A stretch of 64,000 nucleotides of DNA from Endozoicomonas sp. G2_2 (GTDB taxonomy: Bacteria; Pseudomonadota; Gammaproteobacteria; Nevskiales; Salinisphaeraceae), in contig NZ_JAGHQU010000004.1 in NCBI RefSeq assembly GCF_017744135.1, forward strand, positions 248,001 through 312,000, given 5' to 3'. The first letter of the stretch is position 1, and each line of letters starts with the position of its first letter. The position numbers and the translations under genes are program-made. The notes beneath the pieces are model-generated. The model searched no databases, was not told where the DNA came from, and was given only the letters and a program-made list of their open reading frames with translations. Shown here piece by piece: positions 47,617 to 58,246 of this stretch.

Positions 47617-47622
47617 TATACT
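47617..47622 (+). promoter_or_regulatory. Candidate -10 of the rplY promoter
   Basis: TATACT is followed by ACGCGGTCTTTT, the same discriminator type found at the tRNA promoters. The nearest TTGACG is only 10 bp upstream, so the -35 is unclear. A GC-rich leader hairpin follows before the gene. Confidence 0.4.
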
Positions 47623-47725
47623 ACGCGGTCTTTTGAGATCGGTGGGCGGCGGCCCGCCATGAAAACAACGATCGAGCGACCGGCGGGAACCCCGGCGGCC
47701 GTCCTTATTATTGGAGCGAATCGAT

Positions 47726-48463
47726 ATGGAAGCTTTCGAGCTGAATGCGGAAAAACGTACCGCGAAGGGCCGCGCCGAGAACCGTCGCCTGCGTCGTGAA
47801 GGCCGTGTGCCGGCCATCATTTACGGCGGTAACGGCGAGCCGGTGATGCTGACGTTCGAGCACAACGACCTCGAGCATCATCTGGACAACGAGGCATTCT
47901 TTTCGCACATCATCAAGATTCACGTTAACGGCGGCCAGACCGAGGAAGTCGTACTGCGTGATCTGCAGCGTCATCCGGCCAAGCCCTTCATCGAGCATGC
48001 CGATTTCCTGCGCATCGTTGCGGGTGAAGCGCTGCGCATGAGTGTGCCGCTGCACTTCGTCGGCGAAGACGAATGCCCGGGTGTGGCCGACGAAGACGGC
48101 GTCGTTCAGCACAACATGAACGACATCGAGATCGAGTGTCTGCCGCGCAACCTGCCGGAGTACATCGAGGTCGACTGCTCGAAGCTGCATCTGCACGACT
48201 CGGTGCACCTGAGCGAACTCGTGCTGCCCGAAGGCGTCGAGATCGTCGAACTGATGGGCGACGAGGAAGACCAGCACGACCGCACCGTGGTTTCCGTGCA
48301 GGTTCCGCGCGCCGCCATCGAGCTGGAAGCCGAGGAAGAGGCCGAAGCCGAAGCGGCCGCCGCCGAAGCCGAGGAAGGCGAAGAAGGCGAGTCCGAGGAA
48401 GGCGCCAGCGACGGCGATTCCGACGAGTCCGGCGACGACAACAGCGACGACGAAGACAAGTAG
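47726..48463 (+). CDS. rplY: 50S ribosomal protein L25 (long TL5/Ctc form)
   Basis: Binds 5S rRNA. It has 245 residues: an N-terminal L25 domain (FELNAEKRTAKGRAENRRLRREGRVPAIIYGG) and a C-terminal TL5 beta domain (to about residue 195). A striking acidic tail of about 45 residues, almost all Glu, Asp, Ala, Ser and Gly, ends the protein. Acidic tails occur in several relatives but this one is long. GGAG precedes the ATG at 47726. Followed by pth and ychF. Confidence 0.94.
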   Translation: MEAFELNAEKRTAKGRAENRRLRREGRVPAIIYGGNGEPVMLTFEHNDLEHHLDNEAFFSHIIKIHVNGGQTEEVVLRDLQRHPAKPFIEHADFLRIVAGEALRMSVPLHFVGEDECPGVADEDGVVQHNMNDIEIECLPRNLPEYIEVDCSKLHLHDSVHLSELVLPEGVEIVELMGDEEDQHDRTVVSVQVPRAAIELEAEEEAEAEAAAAEAEEGEEGESEEGASDGDSDESGDDNSDDEDK

Positions 48464-48514
48464 TCTTCGTTCTTCGCTGACTATCGTCGTGCGAGCCCGG
48501 CACCACGGTGCAGC

Positions 48515-49099
48515 GTGAGCGATCCGATTCGCGCCATCGTGGCGCTGGGCAATCCCGGCGCCGAGCACGTCAGCGACCGGCACAATGTCGGTTTCCGGCT
48601 GGCTGACCGACTCGCCGACCGCTGGCGTGTCTCACCGGCGGTAGAACGCAAGTTCAAGGGCGAACTCGCACGCCATGGCATGGGCGACGCCACGGTCTGG
48701 CTGCTCAAACCATTGACCTTCATGAACAAGAGTGGCGAAGCGGTGCAGCCGCTTTGTGCATTCCACAAGATCGCGCCTGAAAGCGTACTCGTCGTGCACG
48801 ACGATCTGGATCTGCCGGCCGGCACCGCGCGGCTGAAGCAATCCGGCGGCCACGGCGGCCACAACGGCCTGCGCGACATCACCCGCGTTATCGGGAGCCA
48901 GTACCGGCGTCTGCGTCTCGGTATCGGTCACCCCGGCGACAGCGCACGCGTGCTGTCGCATGTTCTGGGCACGCCCGCGCCCGACGAGCGTATCGAGATC
49001 GACAACGCCATCAATGCCGGTATCGCGGCGCTCGAAGTCGTGCTCGACAAGGGCTGGGATCACGGCGCCCAGCAACTCAATTCCCGCAAGGCTTCCTAG
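48515..49099 (+). CDS. pth: Peptidyl-tRNA hydrolase
   Basis: Recycles peptidyl-tRNA released during translation. It has 194 residues. The catalytic His is in DRHNVGF (about residue 23), preceded by [20 protein letters not shown], the [11 protein letters not shown] loop, and [12 protein letters not shown] complete the family set. The start is GTG at 48515. It lies between rplY and ychF, the conserved order. Confidence 0.95.
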   Translation: MSDPIRAIVALGNPGAEHVSDRHNVGFRLADRLADRWRVSPAVERKFKGELARHGMGDATVWLLKPLTFMNKSGEAVQPLCAFHKIAPESVLVVHDDLDLPAGTARLKQSGGHGGHNGLRDITRVIGSQYRRLRLGIGHPGDSARVLSHVLGTPAPDERIEIDNAINAGIAALEVVLDKGWDHGAQQLNSRKAS

Positions 49100-49106
49100 G
49101 ACAGCT

Positions 49107-50198
49107 ATGGCACTTCAGGTCGGTATTGTCGGACTGCCCAACGTGGGCAAGTCCACGCTCTTCAACGCGCTTACCGCGGCCGAAATCCCGGCCGAGAACT
49201 ATCCGTTCTGTACCATCGACCCGAACGTGGGTGTTGTGACCGTGCCGGATCCCCGGCTCAACGCCCTGGCAGCAATCGCCAGCCCCGAGAAGACGCTGCC
49301 GACAACCATCGAGTTTGTCGATATCGCCGGCCTCGTGGCGGGCGCTTCCACCGGCGAAGGCCTGGGCAACCAGTTTCTTGCCAACATTCGCGAGACCGAC
49401 GCCATCCTGCACGTGGTCCGCTGTTTCGACGACGACGACGTCATGCACGTCTCGGGCCGGGTCGATCCGATCGCCGATATCGAAACCATCGATACCGAAC
49501 TGGCGCTCGCCGACCTGACCACGGTCACGCGCGCGGCCGAGCGCACGGCCAAGGCAGCGAAATCCGGCGACAAGACCGCGAAGCGCAACGCCGAGCTGTT
49601 CGAGCGGGTGCGCGAACATCTCGACACGGGCGCGCCGGTGCGGGCCATGAATCTGGGCGACGACGACCGGCTCGCGCTGCGCGAGCTGCATCTGATCACC
49701 GCGAAGCCCGCGCTGTTCGTGGCCAACGTCGACGAGGAAGGCTTCGAGAACAACCCGCTGCTCGATCGTGTTTCCGAACACGCCGCCGCGCAGAATGCGC
49801 CGGTGGTCGCGGTGTGCGCCGCACTAGAAGGCGAGCTTGCCCAGCTCGACGGCGACGACAAGAACGAGTTCCTGGCCGATCTCGGCCTCGACGAGCCGGG
49901 CCTGGATCGCGTGATCCGTGCGGCCTACGAACTGCTTGGCCTGCAGACGTTCTTCACTGCGGGGCCGAAAGAGGTGCGGGCATGGACCGTGCGCCGCGGC
50001 GCGACGGCGCCACAGGCCGCCGGCGTGATTCATACCGATTTCGAGCGTGGTTTCATCCGCGCCGAGGTCATCGGCTACGACGATTATGTCGAGCTCAAGG
50101 GCGAGAAGGGGGCCAAGGAAGCCGGCCGCCAGCGGCTCGAGGGCAAGGAATACGTGATGACGGAAGGCGACGTCGTGCACTTCCGTTTCAACGTCTGA
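49107..50198 (+). CDS. ychF: Redox-regulated ATPase YchF
   Basis: OBG-family P-loop NTPase (ATP-preferring), ribosome-associated, 363 residues. G1 is GLPNVGKST (residues 8-16), G3 is [10 protein letters not shown], and the specificity loop NVDEEGFE replaces NKxD. A coiled-coil insertion and a C-terminal TGS domain ([15 protein letters not shown]) are present. It starts 7 bp after pth. Confidence 0.96.
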   Translation: MALQVGIVGLPNVGKSTLFNALTAAEIPAENYPFCTIDPNVGVVTVPDPRLNALAAIASPEKTLPTTIEFVDIAGLVAGASTGEGLGNQFLANIRETDAILHVVRCFDDDDVMHVSGRVDPIADIETIDTELALADLTTVTRAAERTAKAAKSGDKTAKRNAELFERVREHLDTGAPVRAMNLGDDDRLALRELHLITAKPALFVANVDEEGFENNPLLDRVSEHAAAQNAPVVAVCAALEGELAQLDGDDKNEFLADLGLDEPGLDRVIRAAYELLGLQTFFTAGPKEVRAWTVRRGATAPQAAGVIHTDFERGFIRAEVIGYDDYVELKGEKGAKEAGRQRLEGKEYVMTEGDVVHFRFNV

Positions 50199-50241
50199 AA
50201 CCGGCGCTGCGAAATACGTGCCAGCCGTTGTCCCGCAAGGG

Positions 50242-50270
50242 TTGACACGGCGGCCGTCGGCGAAGAAACT
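50242..50270 (+). promoter_or_regulatory. Promoter of tRNA-Met
   Basis: A perfect TTGACA (50242-50247) and a 17-bp spacer precede -10 GAAACT (50265-50270), then the discriminator ACGCGGCTTT just before the tRNA at 50283. The GC-rich discriminator is typical of stringently controlled stable-RNA promoters. Confidence 0.65.
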
Positions 50271-50282
50271 ACGCGGCTTTCC

Positions 50283-50358
50283 GGCTATGTAGCTCAGGGG
50301 TTAGAGCATCGCATTCATAATGCGAGAGTCGGTGGTTCAAATCCACCCATAGCCACCA
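50283..50358 (+). tRNA. tRNA-Met (CAT)
   Basis: 76 nt with encoded CCA. Acceptor GGCTATG / CATAGCC, anticodon loop TTCATAA with CAT at 50316-50318, and T-arm GGTGG-TTCAAAT-CCACC are present. A fully paired acceptor beginning with G1-C72 indicates elongator rather than initiator. Confidence 0.95.
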
Positions 50359-50393
50359 GGCGACGTGCACCTTCGATTCGTCGGAGGTTGAAA

Positions 50394-50427
50394 GGGACCC
50401 GGCAAGGCGCCGGGTCCTTTTTTTTTG
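50394..50427 (+). terminator. Rho-independent terminator of tRNA-Met
   Basis: A 9-bp stem GGACCCGGC / GCCGGGTCC with a 5-nt loop is followed by nine T. Confidence 0.92.
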
Positions 50428-50526
50428 GCTCATGCCCGCGAGGCGCTGTCAGCGCCGCCCAATCCGGCGCGCACCGTGATTCCACGGGTCTGCCGAGCCG
50501 GGGTGACCTGATAGACTTCAACCTTT

Positions 50527-51954
50527 ATGCGGCAGTCCACCCGACGTATGGCCAATTCTTCCGACCGTAGAGACCGGAAACCGCTCAAGCTCAAGACAGG
50601 CTCCTTCGATCGCAATGCGGCGATGGCACGCATGGGCGTGATGGCCGGCGCCTCGTTCGCCGGCCACACGCTCGGCAACATGTTCCGCAGCAAGGAAAGC
50701 AAGGAGCGCCGCAACCGCGATTTCTACGTCAAGCAGGCCCAGTTTCTCGCCGACGAACTCGGCCAGCTCAAGGGCAGCGTGATGAAGGTCGGGCAGATGC
50801 TGTCTGTCTACGGCCAGTACTTCATGCCGCCCGAGGCTATCGAGGTGCTGCGCAGCCTGCAGGACGACAGCCCGCCGGTGGCGTGGGAAGAGCTCGAGCC
50901 GGTCGTGGTCCAGCGTCTGGGCAAGAAGCGCCTGTCCGAGCTGGATATCGACCCCGAGCCGCTGGCCGCCGCTTCGCTGGGTCAGGTCCACCGTGCGCGA
51001 CGCCGGTCGGACGGCCTCGAGCTGTGCGTGAAGATCCAGTACCCGCGGCTGGCAGATGCTATCGACAGCGATATCCGCACGCTCACGCAGATCGTGCGCC
51101 TGGCGCGCCTCGTGCCCAAGGGCATGGAGCTGAACGCGATCATGGAAGAGGTTCGCGAGATGATCTACCGCGAGGTGGATTACGACCGCGAACTGCGCAT
51201 GACGCGCGAGTTCGCGCGTCGGCTCGAGGGCGACGATCGCTATGTGGTGCCGCAGGTCTTTCCGGAGTACTCCACGGAGACCGTGCTGGTGACGTCCTTC
51301 GAGTCCGCGCATCACGTCCAGAGCGAGGCTGTGCAGCAGCTCGACCAATCGCGGCGCAATGCGCTCGGCCGGCAGGCCCTGGATCTGTTCTTTCGCGAGT
51401 TCTTCGTCTGGGGCATCGTCCAGACCGACCCGCATTTCGGCAACTACAAGATCCGGCTGCAGGATGATGGCCCGGATCAGATGGTGCTGCTGGATTTCGG
51501 CGCCACCCGCGAGTTTGCTCCGCGCTTTCTGGGCTCCTATTACGACGTGGTCGCCGGGGCCTTCGAAAAAGACGCCAAGCGACTGATCGACGGCGCCATC
51601 GGCATCAATCTGCTGCGTCGCGATTCCCCGCAGCATGTGTTCGATGCCTTTGCGCGTGTGGGCATGCTCATGATCGAGCCGTTCGCCGACGACCCGCCCG
51701 ACGAACTCGCCACTGCCGACGGGGCCTATCGCTGGGGCGAGTCGGATCTGCCGTTTCGGGTATCCCGTGCCGTATCGGATGCCGCAATTTCCCGGTGGTT
51801 CCGCATTCCGCCGCGCGAGATCGTATTCCTGCATCGGCGCATGGGCGGCGTGTTCGTGCTGCTTGCCGTACTCGAAGCCGAGGTCGACGCCCGCGACATG
51901 CTGGCCGAATATCTCTATCGCGAAACGGACGAAGCGCCTGCCGAGCGGCCCTGA
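50527..51954 (+). CDS. ABC1/AarF (UbiB-like) atypical kinase
   Basis: A 475-residue protein-kinase-like protein of the ABC1/COQ8 family. The diagnostic KxGQ motif is in GSVMKVGQMLSVYG, the A-rich nucleotide loop is LAAASLGQVHRA, the VKIQYP lysine and the QTDPHFGNY catalytic loop are present, and the metal motif is LLDFGATRE. Family members support ubiquinone synthesis or lipid homeostasis; no ubi genes are adjacent, so it is not called ubiB. GTG/ATG choices near 50527-50548 are uncertain. Confidence 0.85.
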   Translation: MRQSTRRMANSSDRRDRKPLKLKTGSFDRNAAMARMGVMAGASFAGHTLGNMFRSKESKERRNRDFYVKQAQFLADELGQLKGSVMKVGQMLSVYGQYFMPPEAIEVLRSLQDDSPPVAWEELEPVVVQRLGKKRLSELDIDPEPLAAASLGQVHRARRRSDGLELCVKIQYPRLADAIDSDIRTLTQIVRLARLVPKGMELNAIMEEVREMIYREVDYDRELRMTREFARRLEGDDRYVVPQVFPEYSTETVLVTSFESAHHVQSEAVQQLDQSRRNALGRQALDLFFREFFVWGIVQTDPHFGNYKIRLQDDGPDQMVLLDFGATREFAPRFLGSYYDVVAGAFEKDAKRLIDGAIGINLLRRDSPQHVFDAFARVGMLMIEPFADDPPDELATADGAYRWGESDLPFRVSRAVSDAAISRWFRIPPREIVFLHRRMGGVFVLLAVLEAEVDARDMLAEYLYRETDEAPAERP

Positions 51955-52025
51955 ATCCAGACGACGCGGCAAGCGACCCCGGCCCGGACATCGCGCCGCG
52001 ATTCATTTCACGAGGAAAACCGTAG

Positions 52026-52529
52026 ATGAAGTTCGAGGAAACCTTCGATTTCGATCATTCCGCCGCCACCATGATGCGGATGTTCACCGACCAGGATTAC
52101 TTTCTGCACAAGTACGAGCGCCTGGGCGGCGGCCGCAAGCCCGAGCTCGTCGATACGCAGAAGAGTGACGCGCGTTTCTCTATCACGGTCCGCCACGCGC
52201 TCGACGCCAACAAGCTGTCGTTTCCGGACATCGTGCGCAAGCGCATCGGTGACCGCGTCATGCTGCGCCAGACCGACGTCTGGGAGATTGCCAAGCAGAG
52301 CGGGCGTATCGATATCGATATCGAGAAGACTCCGGTGGATATCGCCATCGATCTGCGGCTGAGCGAGCACGACGGCAAGGCGCGCCTGACCCTGAATTTC
52401 GATATCGATGCCCAGGTCCCGCTGGTCGGCGGCAAGATCGAGAAAGCGATCGCCGGCCCGATTACCGATCGCTTCCATCGCGACATGGTGCTGTCCAACG
52501 AGATGGCGAGCGACTACGCCGCGGCCTGA
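52026..52529 (+). CDS. DUF2505 protein
   Basis: A 167-residue cytoplasmic protein of the DUF2505 family, beginning with FEETFDFDHSAATMMRMFTDQDYFLHKYERLGG and ending with a VPLVGGKIEKAIAGPITDRFHRDMVLSNEM block. The pattern suggests a START/SRPBCC-like lipid-binding fold. Function unknown. It follows the ABC1 kinase on the same strand and is 2 bp from the DUF2970 gene. Confidence 0.8.
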   Translation: MKFEETFDFDHSAATMMRMFTDQDYFLHKYERLGGGRKPELVDTQKSDARFSITVRHALDANKLSFPDIVRKRIGDRVMLRQTDVWEIAKQSGRIDIDIEKTPVDIAIDLRLSEHDGKARLTLNFDIDAQVPLVGGKIEKAIAGPITDRFHRDMVLSNEMASDYAAA

Positions 52530-52531
52530 TC

Positions 52532-52774
52532 GTGACCGACGATCGCCAGCAGGAACCCGCGCCGCACGAGGACGACACCCAAGGCCCGCCCACGCTCTGG
52601 CAGAGCTGGATGAGCGTGATGGCCGCATTCTTCGGCGTCCAGTCCAGTGCCAACCGCGAACGCGATTTCACCCGCGGCAAGGCAAGTCACTTCATCCTGC
52701 TGGGGTTGCTGGCGACCGTTGTCCTGATCGCAGTGATCATCGGCCTGGTCAAGCTCGCCATGTCCTTGGGCTGA
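52532..52774 (+). CDS. DUF2970 small membrane protein
   Basis: 80 residues with a polar N-terminus, then the DUF2970 signature WQSWMSVMAAFFGVQSSANRERDF and one C-terminal transmembrane helix (FILLGLLATVVLIAVIIGLV). GTG start. Function unknown. Probably co-transcribed with the upstream gene. Confidence 0.8.
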   Translation: MTDDRQQEPAPHEDDTQGPPTLWQSWMSVMAAFFGVQSSANRERDFTRGKASHFILLGLLATVVLIAVIIGLVKLAMSLG

Positions 52775-52795
52775 GTGGGGCGCTGTTCGTTGTGC

Positions 52796-52966
52796 CTCGC
52801 GCAAAGGCGCAGAGACGCAAAGAAAGAGATTTTCTGTGGCGCGTTACTACGGTGGGGCGTAGGCCTTGGGCGCATTCGAAGACTATTAAGTCTCGGGGCG
52901 CGCGCGCTCGACTCTTTGGCAAACCGCGGGCGCGGCTCAATTTGCGTCTTGGCGTCTTTGCGTGAG
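52796..52966. repeat. MITE-like element with 26-bp terminal inverted repeats
   Basis: The left end (52796-52821) reads CTCGCGCAAAGGCGCAGAGA and continues CGCAAA. The right end (52941-52966), reverse-complemented, reads CTCACGCAAAGACGCCAAGA and continues CGCAAA. About 22 of 26 positions match. The 119-bp interior has no credible frame. CTCACGCAAAGACGC-type ends recur in intergenic repeats of many bacteria. It fills the gap between convergent DUF2970 and mutS. Confidence 0.7.
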
Positions 52967-52971
52967 ACCTG

Positions 52972-55563
52972 TCAGGAACCCGGCTGCGCAGCCAGCCGTT
53001 TGAGTTTGTAAAGGAGATCGAGCGCCTCGCGCGGCGTCATGTCGTCGCAGTCGAGATCGATAATCGCCTCATGCAGCGGATCGGGCTCGGCGGGTGTCGT
53101 CACCTCCGGCGCCGGTTCGAACAGGCCCATCTGCGGGCCACTCTCGGCTCGGGACTGCGCTTCGAGTTCGGCCAGGTGTTTCTCTGCCTGGCGAATCACC
53201 GTACGCGGCACGCCGGCGAGTGCGGCGACCTGCAGGCCGAAGCTGCGCGAGGCCGGCCCCGGTCGGATCGCGTGCAGGAACACCAGTTTTTGCTCGCCGC
53301 CGCTGTTGTAATCGGCCACCTCGAAATGCGCGTTACGGCTGGCCGGCCAGTCCTCGGCAAGCTGCGTGAGCTCGAAGTAATGGGTCGCGAACAGGGTATA
53401 GGCCTGATTGTGCCGGGCGAGCCGCTCGGCCACCGCGCGCGCCAGTGCGAGGCCGTCGTAGGTCGAGGTGCCGCGCCCGATCTCGTCGAGCAGGACGAGC
53501 GAGCGATCGGTGGCGTGATGCAGGATCTGCGCGGTCTCGCTCATCTCGACCATGAAGGTCGACTGGCCGGCAGATAGATCGTCGCCCGCGCCAATACGCG
53601 TGAAGATGCGATCCAGCGGGCCGACGCGCGCGGCCTCGGCCGGCACGAAGCTGCCGATATGCGTGAGCAGCACGATCAGCGCGGTCTGGCGCATATAGGT
53701 GGACTTGCCGCCCATGTTCGGGCCGGTGATCAGCAGCAGGCGGCAGTCGTCGTTCAGTTCGGTGTCGTTGGCGACGAACGGCGTATCGGAAAAGCGCTCC
53801 ACGACGGGATGCCGGCCGCCGGTGATCTGGATGCCCGGCGTGTCGGTCAGCGTGGGCGCGACCCAGTGATAGTCGAGCGCGCAGCGGCTGAGCGCGCAGA
53901 GCACGTCCAGACTGGCCAGCCCGGCCGCGATGGCCTGCAGTTTGGGCAGATGCGCGGAGAGCGTCTCGACGAGTTCGGCGTAGAGTGCCTTTTCGCGGGC
54001 CAGCGCCCGCTCGCGGGCCGAGAGCACCTGATCCTCGAACTTCTTGAGTTCCGGCGTGATATAGCGTTCGACGGCCTTGAGGGTCTGGCGACGCTGGTAA
54101 TCCATCGGCGCCTTGTCGGCATGCACGCGGCCCATCTCGATGTAATAGCCGTGCACGCGGTTGTAGCCGACCTTGAGCGTTTCCACGCCCGTACGTTCGC
54201 GCTCGCGCGTCTCCAGCTCGGCAAGAAAACCGTCGGCATTGGCCGACAGGTCGCGCAGTTCATCCAGCGTGTCGTCGTAGCCGGGCGCGATCACGCCGCC
54301 GTCGCGAATCACCACGGGCGGGTTGTCGATCACCGCGCGCTCGAGCAGGGCGTGGACGTCTTCGGCCGGGTCGATCTGCTCGTGCAGGGCAGTCAGCAAC
54401 GGGGCGTCCAGGCTTGCCAGCGTCCTGCGGATCGCCGGCAGCGCGGCGAGCGCGCGGGTCAGCCCGGACAGATCGCGCGGGCGCGCGGAGGCGAGCGCGA
54501 TGCGGGTGGCGATACGTTCGACATCCGGGACTTCCTTGAGCCGTTCCGACAACCCGGCATGACTGCCCGACAGCAGCGTTTCGATCGCCAGATGGCGATG
54601 CCGCAGAATATCGAAGTTGCGTAGCGGCTCGGCCAGCCAGCGGCGCAGCGCACGGGCGCCCATGGGCGTGGCGCAGCGGTCCAGAAGGCCCACCAGGCTG
54701 TGTCGCGTGTCGCCCGAGGCGCTGTGTTCGATTTCGAGATTACGACGGGTAGCCGCGTCGAGCACCAGCGTGTCGGTGACGGCGTAGGTGCGCAGGCTCT
54801 TGATATGCGACAGCGCAGCCTGTTGCGTGGCTTCGACGTAGTCGACCAGCGCGCCGGCCGCGGCAATCGCGCGCGGCAGATCCGCACAGCCGAAGGCATC
54901 CAGCTGCGCGACTTCGAAGAAGCCTTCCAGGCGTCGGCGCGCGCTCACGGCGTCGAACAGCCAGCTCGGCCGTCGCGTGATCGCCACGCCGTCGCTCGGC
55001 AGCGCCAGGGTGGATTGTTCGCCGACCACGATCTCTGCCGGATCGAGCCGGGCCAGCTCGGCGGCGAGCGCGGTTTCGTCGGCCACTTCGGTCACCGCGA
55101 AATCGCCGCGTGCCAGCTCCAGCACGGCAATGCCGATGGCCCGCTTGGCCGGCGCGAGGGCGACGATGAGATTGGCGCGCCGGGCTTCGAGCAGCGCATC
55201 GTCGGTGACCGTGCCCGGGGTGACCACGCGTACCACTTCCCGCTTGACCGGGCCTTTACTGGCACCCGGCGCTTCGAGCTGTTCGCAGATGGCGATCGAC
55301 TCGCCCTTCGCAATCAGGCGCGCGAGATAGTTTTCCGCCGCGTGATAGGGCACGCCGGCCATCGGGATGGAGCGGCCCGCCGACTCGCCGCGCGCGGTCA
55401 GGGTGATGTCGAGCAGTTCCGCGGCGCGGTGCGCATCGTCGAAGAACAGCTCGTAGAAATCGCCCATGCGATAGAACAGCAGCATGTGCGGATAGTCCGC
55501 CTTGATGCCGAGATACTGGCGCATCATCGGCGTGTGCTGACTCAGGTCCTGTTCACGTTTCAT
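52972..55563 (-). CDS. mutS: DNA mismatch repair protein MutS
   Basis: Recognises mismatches and starts repair. It has 863 residues. Domain I includes the mismatch wedge in [14 protein letters not shown], with Phe-x-Glu read as F-Y-E. Lever and clamp domains follow, then the ATPase with Walker [10 protein letters not shown] near residue 612, Walker [17 protein letters not shown], and a C-terminal dimerisation helix. The ATG at 55563 lacks a clear Shine-Dalgarno. Its first 30 bases are embedded in an inverted duplication (55544-55573 with 55783-55812), so a transcript starting upstream could fold over the start. Confidence 0.97.
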   Translation of the reverse strand: MKREQDLSQHTPMMRQYLGIKADYPHMLLFYRMGDFYELFFDDAHRAAELLDITLTARGESAGRSIPMAGVPYHAAENYLARLIAKGESIAICEQLEAPGASKGPVKREVVRVVTPGTVTDDALLEARRANLIVALAPAKRAIGIAVLELARGDFAVTEVADETALAAELARLDPAEIVVGEQSTLALPSDGVAITRRPSWLFDAVSARRRLEGFFEVAQLDAFGCADLPRAIAAAGALVDYVEATQQAALSHIKSLRTYAVTDTLVLDAATRRNLEIEHSASGDTRHSLVGLLDRCATPMGARALRRWLAEPLRNFDILRHRHLAIETLLSGSHAGLSERLKEVPDVERIATRIALASARPRDLSGLTRALAALPAIRRTLASLDAPLLTALHEQIDPAEDVHALLERAVIDNPPVVIRDGGVIAPGYDDTLDELRDLSANADGFLAELETRERERTGVETLKVGYNRVHGYYIEMGRVHADKAPMDYQRRQTLKAVERYITPELKKFEDQVLSARERALAREKALYAELVETLSAHLPKLQAIAAGLASLDVLCALSRCALDYHWVAPTLTDTPGIQITGGRHPVVERFSDTPFVANDTELNDDCRLLLITGPNMGGKSTYMRQTALIVLLTHIGSFVPAEAARVGPLDRIFTRIGAGDDLSAGQSTFMVEMSETAQILHHATDRSLVLLDEIGRGTSTYDGLALARAVAERLARHNQAYTLFATHYFELTQLAEDWPASRNAHFEVADYNSGGEQKLVFLHAIRPGPASRSFGLQVAALAGVPRTVIRQAEKHLAELEAQSRAESGPQMGLFEPAPEVTTPAEPDPLHEAIIDLDCDDMTPREALDLLYKLKRLAAQPGS

Positions 55564-55576
55564 ACAGCGACGCGCC

Positions 55577-55671
55577 GACGACTATTTTTTTGCAAGACAA
55601 GGCGCAGCGAGCGCGGTGTAGCTCCGCTACATGAGCGAGCTGTAACGCGGTATTGCAGAAAAATAGTCGTC
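55577..55671. repeat. Inner inverted repeat 1
   Basis: 95 bp. Outer 13-bp arms GACGACTATTTTT / AAAAATAGTCGTC are exact and followed by imperfect pairing. The centre is a hairpin TGTAGC-TCC-GCTACA. The interior resembles dispersed intergenic repeats of GC-rich gammaproteobacteria. Confidence 0.72.
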
Positions 55672-55681
55672 GTCCCTTCGG

Positions 55682-55782
55682 GTTGCGGCCCAAAACCGCG
55701 CCATCCGGCGTTGCAGCGCTTGACCGCAGAATAGCTGCGGCCTGCGCCCTGCGCCTTGACTGGCACGATTTTGGGCCGCAAC
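55682..55782. repeat. Inner inverted repeat 2
   Basis: 101 bp with exact 14-bp arms GTTGCGGCCCAAAA / TTTTGGGCCGCAAC and an internal hairpin CCGCAG-AATAG-CTGCGG. Confidence 0.75.
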
Positions 55783-55977
55783 GCGGCGCTGTATGAAACG
55801 TAAACAGGACCTCTCTCGGGCGATATCTCGTTGCGTTGTTCGCCGGTGCGGGATGCGCTCATGAAGCTGTGTTGATCCGTGCAAAACGCCAGGTATGGGG
55901 CCGGCTGTGGCCGGCGGGGGCGCAATTGTAGACGCCGGGGCCTCTCTTCGCAGGCACGAGTTGGCATACTACGTCGG

Positions 55978-56487
55978 ATGATCGCTGCCTACGATGCCCA
56001 GAAATCCATCGCCAACCTCGTCGAACAGCTCGCGACCCTGCTGCCGGGCCGTGCCCAGACGCTGGCCACGGCCGAGTCCTGCACCGGCGGCATGATTGCG
56101 GCGGCCTGTACCGACCGCGCGGGCAGCTCCGCCTGGTTCGAGCGCGGCTTCGTGACCTATTCCAATGCCGCCAAGCAGGCATGTCTGGATGTGCCCGAGG
56201 CGTTGCTGACCGCACACGGTGCGGTCAGCGAGCCGGTTGTCGCGGCCATGCTCGAAGGCGCGCTCGCCCACAGCCCGGCAGACTGGGCCATTGCAGTGTC
56301 GGGCGTCGCCGGGCCGGACGGCGGCAGCGACGACAAGCCCGTCGGCACCGTGTTCATCGGCTGGATGGCGCGGGGACAACGTCCCGATGTGGTGCGTTAT
56401 CAGTTCGAAGGCGAGCGCGCCGAAGTACGTCGGCAGAGCGTTGTGGCAGCGCTGGTCGGCCTGCGCGAACGCGCCGACGCCCAGTAG
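55978..56487 (+). CDS. pncC: Nicotinamide-nucleotide amidohydrolase (CinA C-terminal domain)
   Basis: Deamidates NMN to nicotinic acid mononucleotide. It has 169 residues, a stand-alone CinA C-terminal domain. Landmarks are TLATAESCTGGMIAA, FERGFVTYSNAAKQ, LTAHGAVSEPVV and AVSGVAGPDGGSDDKPVGTVFIG. It lies upstream of recA as in many gammaproteobacteria. The ATG at 55978 gives the normal start. Confidence 0.93.
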   Translation: MIAAYDAQKSIANLVEQLATLLPGRAQTLATAESCTGGMIAAACTDRAGSSAWFERGFVTYSNAAKQACLDVPEALLTAHGAVSEPVVAAMLEGALAHSPADWAIAVSGVAGPDGGSDDKPVGTVFIGWMARGQRPDVVRYQFEGERAEVRRQSVVAALVGLRERADAQ

Positions 56488-56502
56488 CGCAGTCAGCCGG
56501 TC

Positions 56503-57054
56503 GTGGATGCGCAGGGCCCGGTTGCGCGCCGCTTTCGGGTGTTCTTCGCGCTGATGCCGCCCGAGCCGGTCGCACGGCAGATCGTCGACCGGGCTCGCGC
56601 GCTCGATGTGGGTGGCCGCGCGGTCAGTCGCGAGCGTCTGCATCTCACGCTGGCCTTCATGGGCAACGTCGACCGCGCCGCGCTCGATGCGCTCATCGCC
56701 CGGGCCGATTCGGTGCAGTTGTCCTGTTTCGATCTGGTTCTGGATCAGGCCGGCACATTTCGCCGCGCTGGTATCAACTGGCTCGCCCCCAGCGCGCCGC
56801 CGGTCGAACTGCTGGATTTGTCGGCGAAACTGTATAAAAATACACGCGCCGATATTGATAACACCGTTTTCCGGCCGCATGTCACGATCAGCCGACGGTC
56901 GCCCGCCCTGAAGGCGCAGCCCATTTCGCCGATTCAATGGTCCGTACGTGCCTTTTCGCTGGTTGCCAGTGGCGACAACGGCGCGCCGGGCACGTACATA
57001 CAACTGCGGCAGTGGCCGCTTTCGACGCCCTCGGTGGGGTTGCGCGGGTTATGA
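56503..57054 (+). CDS. thpR: RNA 2',3'-cyclic phosphodiesterase
   Basis: 2H phosphoesterase that opens cyclic phosphates on RNA ends, 183 residues. Both H-x-T/S-x motifs are present: HLTLAF (about residue 47) and HVTISR (about 126). RVFFALMPPEPVARQI is typical of the ThpR/LigT N-terminus. The GTG start follows pncC by 15 bp. A LexA-like box lies within the coding sequence at 56830-56845. Confidence 0.92.
   Translation: MDAQGPVARRFRVFFALMPPEPVARQIVDRARALDVGGRAVSRERLHLTLAFMGNVDRAALDALIARADSVQLSCFDLVLDQAGTFRRAGINWLAPSAPPVELLDLSAKLYKNTRADIDNTVFRPHVTISRRSPALKAQPISPIQWSVRAFSLVASGDNGAPGTYIQLRQWPLSTPSVGLRGL
56830..56845. promoter_or_regulatory. Putative LexA (SOS) box inside thpR
   Basis: CTGTATAAAAATACAC differs from the gammaproteobacterial consensus CTGT-N8-ACAG only in the last base and has the expected AT-rich centre. 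It lies 291 bp before recA. No better box was found closer to recA. Confidence 0.45.
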
Positions 57055-57136
57055 AATAATGGCCCCGACTGAACGAATTCGATACGCCCTGCGGCTGCGG
57101 GCCGCAATCGTATCCTCATGAAAAGTGACGAAAACT

Positions 57137-58222
<1,086 letters not shown>

Positions 58223-58246
58223 CGCCGTCGGCATCACCCCGCGATC

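Larger units (their letters stand above)
55544..55812. repeat. Nested inverted repeats covering the mutS start and leader
   Basis: The outer arms 55544-55573 and 55783-55812 match at 28 of 30 positions in inverted orientation; the left arm includes the mutS ATG. Inside are two further inverted repeats, 55577-55671 and 55682-55782. With the flanks this accounts for most of the 414-bp gap 55564-55977, in which no gene was accepted. Confidence 0.8.
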
